Counted from the first letter of the stretch, positions 26,572 through 35,465 are shown. The stretch: 64,000 bases of DNA from Cyclobacteriaceae bacterium (GCA_958296015.1 CATQIH010000007.1:1-64000), one strand, 5' to 3'. The notes: generated from the letters alone by a model not told the origin. Made by a program: numbers and translations.

Positions 26572-27750
26572 ATGCTGAACCGAAGAATATTAAGAGCTAA
26601 GGCCATGCAGCATATTTATGCATACAAACAATGCCAGCGGTCAAATTACGAACTAACCTTTGAATATGTGCATCAAGTTTTCCAGCCAGACCTGAACTCT
26701 ATGGAAGTGCAAAATAAAGAGCAACTGGCTAAAGACAAAGAACTGGCCAGCAACTTGCTCAGATCTTATTTCAGTCAGAAAGAATCCTTTGCTGAGGCAC
26801 TGCCGCATGTAGAGAAAGTGCTGAAAGAGGCTGTAGTACAATACGATAACCAATGCCGCCGCGACCGCAAATATCTTCTACAGCAGATGGTGTCCTCTAC
26901 CGAGCAGATTGCAGATCATTATGTGCTGTTGCTTTTCTTACTGGTTGCCTTGGCAGAAGAATCAGCCATCGACCGCCCCAGAAGAATCAGCCAGAACCCC
27001 GATGTTCCTGTGCCAGCCGGTCCGCCCAGCCTCAATTTCCAAAACAATAAGGTGGTCAATGCGATCAAAAACAATGAGCAGCTCTATACGGAAGCTAAAA
27101 ACAAGGATTTGTATTGGAACAGCCACAGAGAGGATGTAAAACAATGGTACAGAAGTTTTGTAAAGAATGATGAGGTTTTTCAGGTGTATCAGAAGGCAGA
27201 ACGGCCTACGCTGGAACAGGATATAGAGATAGCGCGTCATGTTTTTAATAATATCATCTTAAAACATGAAAACATTACAGCCATTGCCGAAGAAAACGAT
27301 ATCAGTTGGAGCGAAAATAAGAAGGCTATCAAAAGTATGGCCAATAAGTCTATCAAATCAGTTATAGCGGAGCATCCGGATGAGATTGAGGTGGTAGGGC
27401 TGACACCAAACTGGCCGGAGGACAAAGAATTTTTAGAAGAGTTGTATAGTACCACCATCCAGCATGATGAAGAATATGAGCATCTCATTCAGGAGAAGGC
27501 CAAAAACTGGTCAGCAGACCGCATTGCAGCCCTGGATAGTGTGATCATTAAAATGGCTATCACAGAAATGATCAATTTCAGTAGTATTCCCGTAAAAGTG
27601 ACAATCAACGAATACATAGATATTTCCAAGCAATACAGCACACACAAAAGCAAGCAGTTTATCAATGGAATGCTGGATGTGATATCCCATGATCTGCAAA
27701 GCAAGAACCTGATACGAAAAAGTGGACGGGGTTTGATAGATAACCAATAA
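26572..27750 (+). CDS. nusB: Transcription antitermination factor NusB, long Bacteroidota form
   Basis: This 392-aa protein has a C-terminal NusB domain at about 225-380. Landmarks are EEYEHLIQEKAKNWSADRIA, LDSVIIKMAITEMINFSSIPVKVTINEYIDISK (given by its elements MAITEMINF and NEYIDISK) and KQFINGMLDVI. The N-terminal 220 residues include LNRRILRAKAMQHIYAY, itself NusB-like, and a Bacteroidota-specific helical insertion with a proline-rich linker. E. coli NusB is 139 aa. NusB with NusE binds boxA RNA and prevents early termination on rRNA operons. It precedes ytxH by 95 bp. Confidence 0.9.
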   Translation: MLNRRILRAKAMQHIYAYKQCQRSNYELTFEYVHQVFQPDLNSMEVQNKEQLAKDKELASNLLRSYFSQKESFAEALPHVEKVLKEAVVQYDNQCRRDRKYLLQQMVSSTEQIADHYVLLLFLLVALAEESAIDRPRRISQNPDVPVPAGPPSLNFQNNKVVNAIKNNEQLYTEAKNKDLYWNSHREDVKQWYRSFVKNDEVFQVYQKAERPTLEQDIEIARHVFNNIILKHENITAIAEENDISWSENKKAIKSMANKSIKSVIAEHPDEIEVVGLTPNWPEDKEFLEELYSTTIQHDEEYEHLIQEKAKNWSADRIAALDSVIIKMAITEMINFSSIPVKVTINEYIDISKQYSTHKSKQFINGMLDVISHDLQSKNLIRKSGRGLIDNQ

Positions 27751-27845
27751 TATTTCTACATGAGTGCTATAAAAGCCCCTTTTTGTTGGGACGAATTCAA
27801 TGCACTTTGTAACTTTATACGCTAATTATTTAAAATGCTAGTACT

Positions 27846-28139
27846 ATGAATAAAACGGTTAGTTTGTTGTTGTTCTTTTCAGGCATCATGACGGGTACAC
27901 TGGTAGGTGTGCTGTATGCACCTGACAAAGGATCAAATACACGCGACAGATTTACTTTCCGTCTGGAAAAATTTAAGGTAAACCTTGAAGACCTTCTGAT
28001 CGACCTGGTGCGTTCCAAAGACGCACTACCTGAAAGTGTTGCCAAATCTGACGGTGAAAAGGTAATCAACGAAGCCCGAGAGAAAGCAAGACAGCTCCTC
28101 GACGATGTTGACAATCTACTAGGTCAGATAAAAAAGTAG
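27846..28139 (+). CDS. YtxH-domain small membrane protein
   Basis: This 97-aa protein opens with one hydrophobic helix and the glycine-rich turn typical of YtxH (SLLLFFSGIMTGTLVGVLYAPDKGSNTRDR, key part GVLYAPDKG). It is followed by a charged amphipathic tail (VINEAREKARQLLDDVDNLL). YtxH proteins are general-stress-linked in Firmicutes and of unknown role here. Start ATG 27846. Likely inner-membrane anchored with a cytoplasmic helix. Confidence 0.8.
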   Translation: MNKTVSLLLFFSGIMTGTLVGVLYAPDKGSNTRDRFTFRLEKFKVNLEDLLIDLVRSKDALPESVAKSDGEKVINEAREKARQLLDDVDNLLGQIKK

Positions 28140-28181
28140 TCTAATTTTATTCTAATTGATCACTTATTAACCACAAATAAT

Positions 28182-28724
28182 ATGAAAAGAATGAATGCAA
28201 TATTATGGGTAGCCATCATGGGAGTTGGTATACTAACTTCCTGCGACTCTTCTACAAAAGAAAAAATGGCTGAACTTGAAAACAGAGTAGCCACTCTTGA
28301 AGACAAATCATCTATCAACACACCTGCCGCACTTCAGGTAAACCAGGCTGAAGCCAATACTACCCCCAATCCTGATGCTCCTAAGTTTGAGTTTGCTGAA
28401 GAGAATCACGACTTTGGCACCATCAAAGAAGGCGATGTAGTGGAGCATGTGTTCAAGTTCAAAAATACGGGCAAATCTCCGCTCGTTATTCAAAGTGCCA
28501 GAGCTTCTTGCGGCTGTACCGTTCCCAGCAAACCTGATAAGCCGATTGCTCCGGGTGAAGAAAGCGAAATCCTTGTAAAGTTCGACAGCCATAACAAGCC
28601 AGGCGTGCAAAACAAAACAGTGACCATCACTGCAAACACAGAGCCTGCTACGACACAACTATATATTAAAAGCAATGTGACGCCCAAAAGCAATGATGAT
28701 GCTGCTGGTCCCGTCAGAAAATAA
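28182..28724 (+). CDS. DUF1573 lipoprotein
   Basis: This 180-aa protein has a lipoprotein signal (WVAIMGVGILTSC) followed by a short coiled coil (KEKMAELENRVATLEDK). A DUF1573 Ig-like domain spans about 68-165: FEFAEENHDFGTIKEGDVVEHVFKFKNTGK (key element HDFGTIKEGD), SCGCTVPSKPDKPIAPGE and GVQNKTVTITANT. The CGC motif is characteristic. It probably lies at the outer membrane facing the periplasm. It is the first gene of the tight DUF1573-yajC-ybbR-coaE set. Confidence 0.88.
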   Translation: MKRMNAILWVAIMGVGILTSCDSSTKEKMAELENRVATLEDKSSINTPAALQVNQAEANTTPNPDAPKFEFAEENHDFGTIKEGDVVEHVFKFKNTGKSPLVIQSARASCGCTVPSKPDKPIAPGEESEILVKFDSHNKPGVQNKTVTITANTEPATTQLYIKSNVTPKSNDDAAGPVRK

Positions 28725-28745
28725 ACCTATATTATTATTTTATCT

Positions 28746-29057
28746 ATGTTACACTACATTCTGCTTCAGGCCGCTGGCGGTCAGAGTCTGGTTCCGCAAC
28801 TTATCCTTTTTGGAGCTATTGGACTCATTTTCTATTTTTTTATGATCAGGCCTCAGCAGAGAAGGCAGAAAGCGCAGAAAGAGTTTATTACTTCTATCCA
28901 AAAGGGAGATATGGTCGTCACCATTGGTGGTATGCATGGCCGCATTGTAAGCGTGGAAGACGATAGCGTCTTGCTGGAAGTAGACAAAGGTGCCCGTATT
29001 AAATTTGAAAAGTCTTCTATATCTTTAGAAAGTAGTAAACGTTATGCTAAGAGTTGA
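28746..29057 (+). CDS. yajC: Preprotein translocase subunit YajC
   Basis: This 103-aa membrane protein has one transmembrane helix (LILFGAIGLIFYFFMIRPQQ) with the diagnostic FFMIRPQQRR junction. A KOW-like cytoplasmic domain follows (GDMVVTIGGMHGRIVSVEDD). YajC associates with SecDF-YidC at the Sec translocon. Start ATG 28746, 21 bp after DUF1573. Confidence 0.95.
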   Translation: MLHYILLQAAGGQSLVPQLILFGAIGLIFYFFMIRPQQRRQKAQKEFITSIQKGDMVVTIGGMHGRIVSVEDDSVLLEVDKGARIKFEKSSISLESSKRYAKS

Positions 29058-29063
29058 TGAGTT

Positions 29064-30053
29064 TTGAGCAAACATGCCAGAAAGATACTTAAAAGGGTTT
29101 TTAACCAGCTCATATGGCTTTTGCCTTCTCCAAAAGAGGGGAATATAAAAGCTATTTTTTTATGCATCCTGATTGCGACTACTTTCTGGTTTTTCAATGC
29201 ACTCAACAAACCTGATTACTCCACAGCTATTGACTATCCGGTAGCATTTGATTATAACCATGATAGCACCTATCTACTCAGCCCATTGCCTGAATATATC
29301 CAGGTAGAAGTAAGCGGAGGAGGTTGGAATTTACTACGCAAGACTCTTCGTTTTGACAGACCTCCCGTAAATATCACTTTGGATAGTCCAACTGCTACCA
29401 AATATATTGAAGCCAGCACCATTAGAAGTTTGGTGGAAAACAGACTGGAAGATGTAACATTGGATTATATCATTACTGATACGCTACCACTCAACATCGA
29501 CAAAACGTCTTCTAAGAAAGTTGTTCTTGCGCTGGATACTTCTCGCGTCAACTTTGCCAAGCAATACCGGATCACCTCCAGCATTCATATTTCTCCACCT
29601 ACAGCCTCACTGACGGGTCCGGCAACCATCCTGGCTAAAGTACCGGATACCTTGCAGCTTACAGTGTCAGATGAAGTAATTGGTAAGAATTTCTCGGAAG
29701 AAGTGCAGATAACTTCAGACATCAACGAGCATCTTCAGATTACACCGGAAGAGGTACAGTTAAGCTTTGATGTGGCCGCTTTTTCTTTGTACAAGAAGGA
29801 AGTTGCCGTAACTGCTATTGACTTTCCAGATGACTTATCTGTTACCCTATCTGAAGAATATGTCAAGATTTCTTTTTGGTTACAAAATAATTATGTAGAA
29901 TTGGCCAACAACTATGCTTTTCAGGTAGTAGCCAATTTTAAAACGCTCAACGCTGAAGATAGCACGGTAATTCCGGTTTTGAAATCATACCCTGATTTTG
30001 CCAAAGATATCACCATCACACCCTCAAAGGTTAAAGTAACCTATGCAGACTAG
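29064..30053 (+). CDS. YbbR-like (CdaR-type) domain protein
   Basis: This 329-aa protein has an N-terminal membrane helix at about 29-47 (IKAIFLCILIATTFWFFNALN) and two to three YbbR beta repeats outside the membrane (VEVSGGGWNLL, SLTGPATILAKVPDTLQL, VAVTAIDFPDDLSV). In Firmicutes YbbR/CdaR regulates c-di-AMP cyclase; no cyclase gene is adjacent here. The frame opens at TTG 29064, six bases after yajC, with no in-frame ATG near. It overlaps coaE by 11 bp, so the genes are co-translated. Confidence 0.82.
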   Translation: MSKHARKILKRVFNQLIWLLPSPKEGNIKAIFLCILIATTFWFFNALNKPDYSTAIDYPVAFDYNHDSTYLLSPLPEYIQVEVSGGGWNLLRKTLRFDRPPVNITLDSPTATKYIEASTIRSLVENRLEDVTLDYIITDTLPLNIDKTSSKKVVLALDTSRVNFAKQYRITSSIHISPPTASLTGPATILAKVPDTLQLTVSDEVIGKNFSEEVQITSDINEHLQITPEEVQLSFDVAAFSLYKKEVAVTAIDFPDDLSVTLSEEYVKISFWLQNNYVELANNYAFQVVANFKTLNAEDSTVIPVLKSYPDFAKDITITPSKVKVTYAD

Positions 30054-30651
30054 CACCTTGACAGTGGGCATCACCGGCGGTATTGGTTCGGGCAAAAGCT
30101 TGATATGTAGAATGTTTGAAGCACTGAATATCCCTGTTTACTATGCTGATGAACGTGCCAGGTGGCTTCAAACCTATGATTCAGGCTTGGTTGAGAGCAT
30201 TAAAGATACCTTTGGAGCAAATGCCTATAATGCTCAGGGAGTGTTTGACAGGGCTTTCATAGCTGACCAGGTGTTTAATGACAAGGCAAAATTGCAATGG
30301 CTCAACAACGTGGTTCATCCAAAAGTAGCACAGGATTTTTACCAGTGGCAACAAGCAAATATACTGGCACCTTATATAGTTAAAGAAGCTGCCTTACTTT
30401 TTGAAACAGGTTCGTACCAGTCTTTGCACAAGGTTATTAATGTGAATGCTCCTACTGAACTGCGCGTCAGGCGGGTGCTTCTCAGAGATCAGCAACGATC
30501 CAAAGAACAGGTGCTATCTATTATCAGCAAACAGTGGAATGATCAGCAAAGAGCAAAACTGGCTGATTTTACGATTGAAAACAACGAAAACTCACATATT
30601 GTACCCAAAGTGCTTGCCATACACAGTAAGCTTTTACAACCCAAACAATGA
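30043..30651 (+). CDS. coaE: Dephospho-CoA kinase
   Basis: This 202-aa P-loop kinase catalyses the last step of coenzyme A synthesis (phosphorylation of the 3' hydroxyl of dephospho-CoA). Walker A is GGIGSGKS near 11-18. The family motifs YYADERARWL, QWLNNVVHPKVAQDFYQW (lid and substrate region) and VKEAALLFETGSY follow. Start ATG 30043 lies within the ybbR end. Confidence 0.94.
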   Translation: MQTSTLTVGITGGIGSGKSLICRMFEALNIPVYYADERARWLQTYDSGLVESIKDTFGANAYNAQGVFDRAFIADQVFNDKAKLQWLNNVVHPKVAQDFYQWQQANILAPYIVKEAALLFETGSYQSLHKVINVNAPTELRVRRVLLRDQQRSKEQVLSIISKQWNDQQRAKLADFTIENNENSHIVPKVLAIHSKLLQPKQ

Positions 30652-30724
30652 AGTAGCATTAGGTTATTCATGTATTCATTCAAGCTATAACAATCCATAT
30701 ACACCAATAAACTATCTACTGATC

Positions 30725-31267
30725 ATGAGTTTAGACCGATTTAGAAATGAGACCTGGAAGGAAATCAACTTCGAGACAGATCTCCTGCATGCCAAATATG
30801 AAGTTTCCAGCCTGGGCAGAGTCAAAAGTTATGCTGTTGACAAGAACAATGGCCGTATTATGAAAGGCTCCGATGTCAATGGTTACCTATCTGTGATGGT
30901 ACGCTTGGGCAAGCAGATATCACAAACACATTACATTCACCGACTGGTAGCGAAAGCCTTTGCGGCAAAAGATACGGAAGAACACCGCTTTGTGGCACAT
31001 CTGGACTTCAACAAAAAGAACAACAGCCGCTACAACCTGAAGTGGATGACAGAAGAAGAACTGAACCTTCACAACAACAAGAATCCTGCTATCCTCAAAA
31101 GCCGAACTACTGGCTACAAGCTTACCGAATCGGATGTACGAGTGATCAAAAGACTGCTGAAAAACAACAAAACCAGGCTCAGCATGATCGCCAAGCGGTT
31201 TAACATTACGCATACGCAGCTCAACCGCATCCGGTCGGGTGAGAATTGGGGCAATGTGACCATTTGA
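30725..31267 (+). CDS. Free-standing NUMOD4/HNH endonuclease-like protein
   Basis: Start ATG 30725 (MSLDRFRNETWKEI), giving 180 aa; the open frame upstream overlaps coaE and is not coding. Residues about 10-40 match NUMOD4 (ETWKEINFETDLLHAKYEVS, SSLGRVKSY). An HNH_3 core follows (YIHRLVAKAFAA, VAHLDFNKKNNSRYNLKWMT), with His, Asp and Asn residues in the expected spacing. The C-terminus (about 130-175, SDVRVIKRLLKNN, SMIAKRFNITHTQLNRIRSG) is a helix-turn-helix. Such proteins are homing or phage-type nicking enzymes. No intron or phage surrounds it. Confidence 0.8.
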   Translation: MSLDRFRNETWKEINFETDLLHAKYEVSSLGRVKSYAVDKNNGRIMKGSDVNGYLSVMVRLGKQISQTHYIHRLVAKAFAAKDTEEHRFVAHLDFNKKNNSRYNLKWMTEEELNLHNNKNPAILKSRTTGYKLTESDVRVIKRLLKNNKTRLSMIAKRFNITHTQLNRIRSGENWGNVTI

Positions 31268-31273
31268 AGTTTA

Positions 31274-31525
31274 TTAGAAAAGATTACTAGGCAGGGAAAT
31301 CTGATCAGTATAAAATTTGACGCGGGAGTGAGAGGTCTTGAGCAGTTCGATCTTTTCTATTTTATCAAGCTTATGGTTGTAAAATACCTCTACATAATAG
31401 TTGTTAAGCAAATAGAGGTTTACTTTGTAACCATAATAGCGAATAGCAACCATAAAAGTCCCCTCCCGATACAGTATTTGTATCTTTTCTCTTAGAGATA
31501 AAGACATAAAATCTAAAGCGGACAT
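31274..31525 (-). CDS. Small conserved-looking protein of unknown function
   Basis: An 83-aa frame from ATG 31523-31525 (MSALDFMSLSLREKIQILY). The product is a compact beta-rich protein (GTFMVAIRYYGYKVNLYLLN, YYVEVFYNHKLDKIEKIELL) with no signal peptide. The pattern is like the small cytoplasmic proteins conserved in Bacteroidota without assigned role. Between tRNA-His and the HNH gene. Convergent with the latter, 6 bp between stops. Confidence 0.65.
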   Translation of the reverse strand: MSALDFMSLSLREKIQILYREGTFMVAIRYYGYKVNLYLLNNYYVEVFYNHKLDKIEKIELLKTSHSRVKFYTDQISLPSNLF

Positions 31526-31562
31526 AGCAAAATAATGAAACGTGTAATCCCTCAAATATAAT

Positions 31563-31595
31563 AAAAAAACCGCTCCGAAGAATCTCGGGGCGGTT
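31563..31595 (-). terminator. Terminator of tRNA-His
   Basis: On the minus strand ACCGCCCCGAG and TCGGAGCGGT pair around ATTCT and are followed by seven T. It ends 17 bases beyond the tRNA 3' end. Confidence 0.85.
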
Positions 31596-31611
31596 AATTA
31601 TAAAATTGAAG

Positions 31612-31686
31612 GGTGAATGATGGGGCTCGAACCCACGACCTCTGGATCCACAAACCAGCGCTCTAACCAGCTGAGCTACAATCACC
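31612..31686 (-). tRNA. tRNA-His (GTG)
   Basis: On the minus strand the molecule starts with the extra G-1 typical of tRNA-His (GGTGATTGTA). It has a D-arm GCTCAGCTGGTTAGAGC, anticodon loop TTGTGGA with anticodon GTG, and T-arm GTGGGTTCGAGCCCCAT. CCA is not encoded. Two U-U mismatches are visible, one in the acceptor stem (5-68) and one closing the anticodon stem (31-39). Promoter and terminator are both present. Confidence 0.9.
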
Positions 31687-31698
31687 ATTTGTAGGGTA

Positions 31699-31729
31699 CA
31701 AAAGTAGCCATCCGAGTTGATTTTGCAAA
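31699..31729 (-). promoter_or_regulatory. Promoter of tRNA-His
   Basis: Minus strand: TTTG (31726-31729), 19-nt spacer, TACTTTTG (31699-31706), ending 12 bases before the tRNA. This is a full match to the Bacteroidota primary sigma consensus. The 15 bases from CTACTTTTGTACCCT are identical to the tRNA-Phe promoter. Confidence 0.8.
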
Positions 31730-31760
31730 GGCTTAGCCTCAATTATTATAACCACAAAAA

Positions 31761-32810
31761 TTATTTCCCCAACGAGTAATAAGCCTTGATTGGGAAATGA
31801 TCGGAATATAATACTTTACGGTCAGTGCTAAAGTGATAGGCATTTAAACCATTATTATAAAACTGGTTATCGATGCGCAGGAAAAACAGTCTCCCGTTGT
31901 AGCTGAAACCCAACCCATTCCCTGCCTCTTCAAAGGCATTGTGCAAAAGTTGCTTTAGCTTCAGATACGTATAGCTGTAAGGAATATCGTTGAAATCTCC
32001 GCATACAACTGTGGGGTATGGACTCTGACTGATATGGGCTACCAGATGATCTACTTCGCGGGCCCGCGAAACAAAGCCAAACTGTAGCTTCTTGGCAATC
32101 TGGGTGTAGTTTTCCTTAGCTTTTTCCATATCTCCTATCTTTCGCTCATCAATACTCATAGATTGCAGATGCACATTGTAGACACGCAATGTATCATTGC
32201 CTAGCAACAAATCTGCAAAAATAGCAAACCGATGTCGGCTACTATCCATGCGTACCTCACCCGTAGCAAGCATAGGAAATTTACTGAAAATAGCCAGCCC
32301 GAATTGTGCCCCTATCTGGTTTACCAAAGTGGGCTTAAGATAAGCATGTTGGTTTTTACCCTGGCTGATTCGGGTATACGTATTGTAGATGGCTGAATGA
32401 TCGTCGTTGTAATATTCTTGCAGGCACTTAATATCAGCATCATTGCGGGCAACCCACTCAATCATCGACAAATTCTGACTGCTGTCTTTTTGAAGATACG
32501 CGTAAGTATTGAATACACGCACATTATAACTAAGCAATGAAAAATCGTATGTATCAACCGGAGCACTAGCATTAATGGCAACACTAGCCATCAGAAATCT
32601 GTAGCCAATTAGCAGAGCAGCTAAAGGAAAAAGTAAAGAGATATTTCTTCTAAACAAGCAGTAAACAAACAGCAGTAGATTGAGCAGGAGCAGTACAGGA
32701 ATAGATAGAGACAGAAATCCGGCAATCCAAAATCTTTCAGGAGATACATTTGTGCTTAGGTAGGCAACAATGGTGACGATAAAGATAATGACATTGATAA
32801 ACCTGATCAA
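31761..32810 (-). CDS. Endonuclease/exonuclease/phosphatase-family membrane protein
   Basis: This 349-aa protein has three N-terminal membrane helices (INVIIFIVTIVAYLS, FLSLSIPVLLLLNLLLFVYCL, LLFPLAALLIGYRFL). An EEP (DNase I-like) domain covers about 90-345: LLSYNVRVFN, IKCLQEYYND (catalytic Glu), VYNVHLQSM, VVCGDFNDIP and SDHFPIKAYY. All catalytic motifs are present. Members hydrolyse phosphodiesters or phosphomonoesters, sometimes of lipids; the membrane anchor favours an envelope substrate, which is inference. Confidence 0.85.
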   Translation of the reverse strand: MIRFINVIIFIVTIVAYLSTNVSPERFWIAGFLSLSIPVLLLLNLLLFVYCLFRRNISLLFPLAALLIGYRFLMASVAINASAPVDTYDFSLLSYNVRVFNTYAYLQKDSSQNLSMIEWVARNDADIKCLQEYYNDDHSAIYNTYTRISQGKNQHAYLKPTLVNQIGAQFGLAIFSKFPMLATGEVRMDSSRHRFAIFADLLLGNDTLRVYNVHLQSMSIDERKIGDMEKAKENYTQIAKKLQFGFVSRAREVDHLVAHISQSPYPTVVCGDFNDIPYSYTYLKLKQLLHNAFEEAGNGLGFSYNGRLFFLRIDNQFYNNGLNAYHFSTDRKVLYSDHFPIKAYYSLGK

Positions 32811-32872
32811 AGGTACGATGCTTTAATGGTAATGGTAACTAAAAGCCAAAGCAGATTGCTCCTGCTCCACAA

Positions 32873-34213
32873 TCATCTATTGAAATCCAATCGTATGCCA
32901 CATTTGCCTTCATGGAAAGAATTATTCTCGTACGCCAGATGTCCGGATACGAAAGTATGTGTCACTTTTGCCTGAAATTGCTGCCCCTCAAAAGGTGACC
33001 AACCACATTTTGCCAGTATATTTTCTTTGCTGACCGTCCAGGGTGCCTCGGGATCAACCAGTACAAGATCTGCATAATACCCCTCCCGGACAAACCCCCG
33101 TCTGTCGATCTGAAACAGGATGGCCGAGTGATGACAGGCTTTCTCTACAATTTTTTCCAGTGATATTTTTCCCTGGCGATAAAACTCCAGCAAAGCCACC
33201 AGACTGTGCTGTACCAGTGGGCCGCCCGAAGGTGCTTTGAAATACGTCTGCTGCTTTTCTTCCCAAGTATGAGGGGCGTGGTCTGTGGCAATCACATCGA
33301 TACGATCATCTAATACTGCGGCAAAAATAGCATCCGCATCGTGCCGGGTTTTCACGGCAGGGTTCCATTTGATGAGTGCCCCTTTGGTTTCATAATCAGT
33401 GTCATCAAACCAGAGATGATGAATGCAGGCTTCAGCCGTTATTTTCTTTTTTTCCAGCGGCAAGCTGTTGTCAAACAACCCAATTTCTTTGGCGGTAGAA
33501 ATATGCAGGATGTGCAGACGTGTGCCGTATTCCTTTGCCAAACCTACAGCCAATGAAGAAGACTTATAGCAGGCTTCAGCACTACGGATCAGCGGATGGC
33601 AGGCGATAGGCACGTCTTCGCCATACTTATCGCGGTATATCTGTGTATTATTTCGGATGGTCTGCTCATCTTCGCAGTGTGTGGCAACGAGCAGTTCGGC
33701 CTTCTCAAAAATGCCCCTGAGCGTAGCTTCATTGTCTACCAGCATGTTGCCGGTAGAAGCACCCATGAATATTTTGAGTCCACACACTTTTTTTGCATCC
33801 GTCTTGAGAGCCTCCTCCAGATTATCATTCGATACACCCATGTAGAAAGAGTAGTTGGCAAGCGACGAGCGGCTGGCAATGTCATATTTATCCTGCAACA
33901 GCGTTTGCGTTAAGGCATTCGGGATAGTATTGGGCATCTCCATAAAGGTAGTGATGCCGCCTGCCACCGCTGCCCTGGATTCCGTATAGATGGTTGCTTT
34001 GTGGGTGAGGCCTGGCTCTCTAAAATGCACCTGATCGTCTATCAGACCAGGAAGCAGGTATTGCCCTTTGGCATCTATAGTCATATCAGTATCCAGGCCA
34101 GACAAATCTTTGCCGATACGCGCAATAAACTGGCCTTCTACCAGCACATCGGCAACCTGTATCATTCCTTCGTTGACAAGCGTAGCGTTCAGGATTTTGG
34201 TCGTTTGCATCAT
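32873..34213 (-). CDS. pyrC: Dihydroorotase
   Basis: This 446-aa amidohydrolase cyclises carbamoyl-aspartate to dihydroorotate, the third step of pyrimidine synthesis. Motifs are LPGLIDDQVHFREPG (first zinc-site region), GLKIFMGAST with the carboxylated lysine, VATHCEDE, LHILHISTAKE and VIATDHAPHTWEEK. The metal motif reads QVH where most class I enzymes have HVH, as I recall for Bacteroidota members. It starts directly at the purM stop, so the two are co-transcribed. Confidence 0.93.
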   Translation of the reverse strand: MMQTTKILNATLVNEGMIQVADVLVEGQFIARIGKDLSGLDTDMTIDAKGQYLLPGLIDDQVHFREPGLTHKATIYTESRAAVAGGITTFMEMPNTIPNALTQTLLQDKYDIASRSSLANYSFYMGVSNDNLEEALKTDAKKVCGLKIFMGASTGNMLVDNEATLRGIFEKAELLVATHCEDEQTIRNNTQIYRDKYGEDVPIACHPLIRSAEACYKSSSLAVGLAKEYGTRLHILHISTAKEIGLFDNSLPLEKKKITAEACIHHLWFDDTDYETKGALIKWNPAVKTRHDADAIFAAVLDDRIDVIATDHAPHTWEEKQQTYFKAPSGGPLVQHSLVALLEFYRQGKISLEKIVEKACHHSAILFQIDRRGFVREGYYADLVLVDPEAPWTVSKENILAKCGWSPFEGQQFQAKVTHTFVSGHLAYENNSFHEGKCGIRLDFNR

Positions 34214-35389
34214 TTAGCTGTAAATAAATTCTCCATGTTCACTTTTAATGGTCACCTTTTTTCCGGAAGACGATGGCTCTATATAGCCAATGACCTGGGC
34301 ATCTACCCCAAATTCTCTGGCAATATCAATGACCGTCTGTGCATGTGTTTCCTGTAAGTATATCTCCATTCTGTGCCCCATGTTGAATACTTTGTACATC
34401 TCTTGCCACTGGGTTTTGCTTTCTTTACGGATCATTTTAAACAAAGGCGGCGTAGAAAACAACTGATCTTTGATGATGTGAAGGTTATCTACAAAGTTCA
34501 GCACTTTGGTCTGTGCACCCCCACTGCAATGAACTAAACCGTGAATTTCCGGCCGCAACGTATCTAGTACTTTTTTCATCACCGGTGCATAGGTGCGCGT
34601 AGGAGAAAGCACCAGCCTGCCAATATCCAAAGAATAGCCATCTATAGCAAATGGCTCGGTCAGGGCGCGGCTACCGCTATAAACCAGGGAAGAAGGCACC
34701 ATCGGATCATAACTTTCAGGATATTTTTTGGCAATGCTGCTTTCAAATACATCGTGCCGGGCAGAAGTAAGGCCATTGCTGCCCATGCCACCATTATATG
34801 TATGTTCGTAGGTGGCTTTACCAAAAGAGGATAAACCAACAATGACATCGCCGGCGGCAATTTTCTCGTTGGTAATCACATCCGCTCTTTTCATGCGGGC
34901 GGTTACGGTGCTGTCTACCACGATAGTACGTACCAAGTCGCCTACATCGGCTGTCTCGCCACCGGTGCTAATGATATACATACCATGATCGCGCAGCATT
35001 TGCAGCACATCTTCTGTGCCTTCTATGATAGCGGCAATTACTTCACCGGGAATCAGGTTCTTGTTGCGGCCAATGGTAGAAGAAAGCAGGATATTGTCCA
35101 GCGCACCCACACACAGCAGGTCATCCGTATTCATCACAATCGCATCCTGGGCAATGCCTTTCCACACCGACAGGTCGCCGGTCTCTTTCCAGTAGATATA
35201 TGCCAGAGATGACTTGGTGCCTGCACCGTCGGCGTGCATAATATTACAGTAAGCTTCATCTCCGCCAAGTATATCAGGTACGATTTTGCAGAATGCATTA
35301 GGAAACAAGCCCTTGTCCAGATGTTTGATGGCTTGGTGCACGTCTTCTTTGGAAGCGGACACGCCGCGCTGATGATATCTCTCATTCAT
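34214..35389 (-). CDS. purM: Phosphoribosylformylglycinamidine cyclo-ligase (AIR synthetase)
   Basis: Start ATG 35387-35389 (MNERYHQRGVSASKEDVHQA), 391 aa. This ATP-dependent enzyme makes aminoimidazole ribotide in purine synthesis. PurM motifs include HADGAGTKSSLAYIYWKETGD (key part HADGAGTKS), QDAIVMNTDDLLCVGA, STGGETADVGDLVRT and VHCSGGAQTKVLNF. The protein is longer than E. coli PurM (345 aa) and belongs to the divergent Bacteroidota group. The adjoining pyrC gives a purine-pyrimidine operon. Confidence 0.88.
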   Translation of the reverse strand: MNERYHQRGVSASKEDVHQAIKHLDKGLFPNAFCKIVPDILGGDEAYCNIMHADGAGTKSSLAYIYWKETGDLSVWKGIAQDAIVMNTDDLLCVGALDNILLSSTIGRNKNLIPGEVIAAIIEGTEDVLQMLRDHGMYIISTGGETADVGDLVRTIVVDSTVTARMKRADVITNEKIAAGDVIVGLSSFGKATYEHTYNGGMGSNGLTSARHDVFESSIAKKYPESYDPMVPSSLVYSGSRALTEPFAIDGYSLDIGRLVLSPTRTYAPVMKKVLDTLRPEIHGLVHCSGGAQTKVLNFVDNLHIIKDQLFSTPPLFKMIRKESKTQWQEMYKVFNMGHRMEIYLQETHAQTVIDIAREFGVDAQVIGYIEPSSSGKKVTIKSEHGEFIYS

Positions 35390-35465
35390 AAATATAAAGC
35401 TTGGTAAACACACGCATGCTACAACAAACCTATAACGAAATTCACGAAATTCATATGAAATCATC

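Noticed and set aside
30446-30724. Upstream extension of the HNH gene
   Set aside because: It overlaps coaE in another frame and the NUMOD4 domain starts only after ATG 30725.
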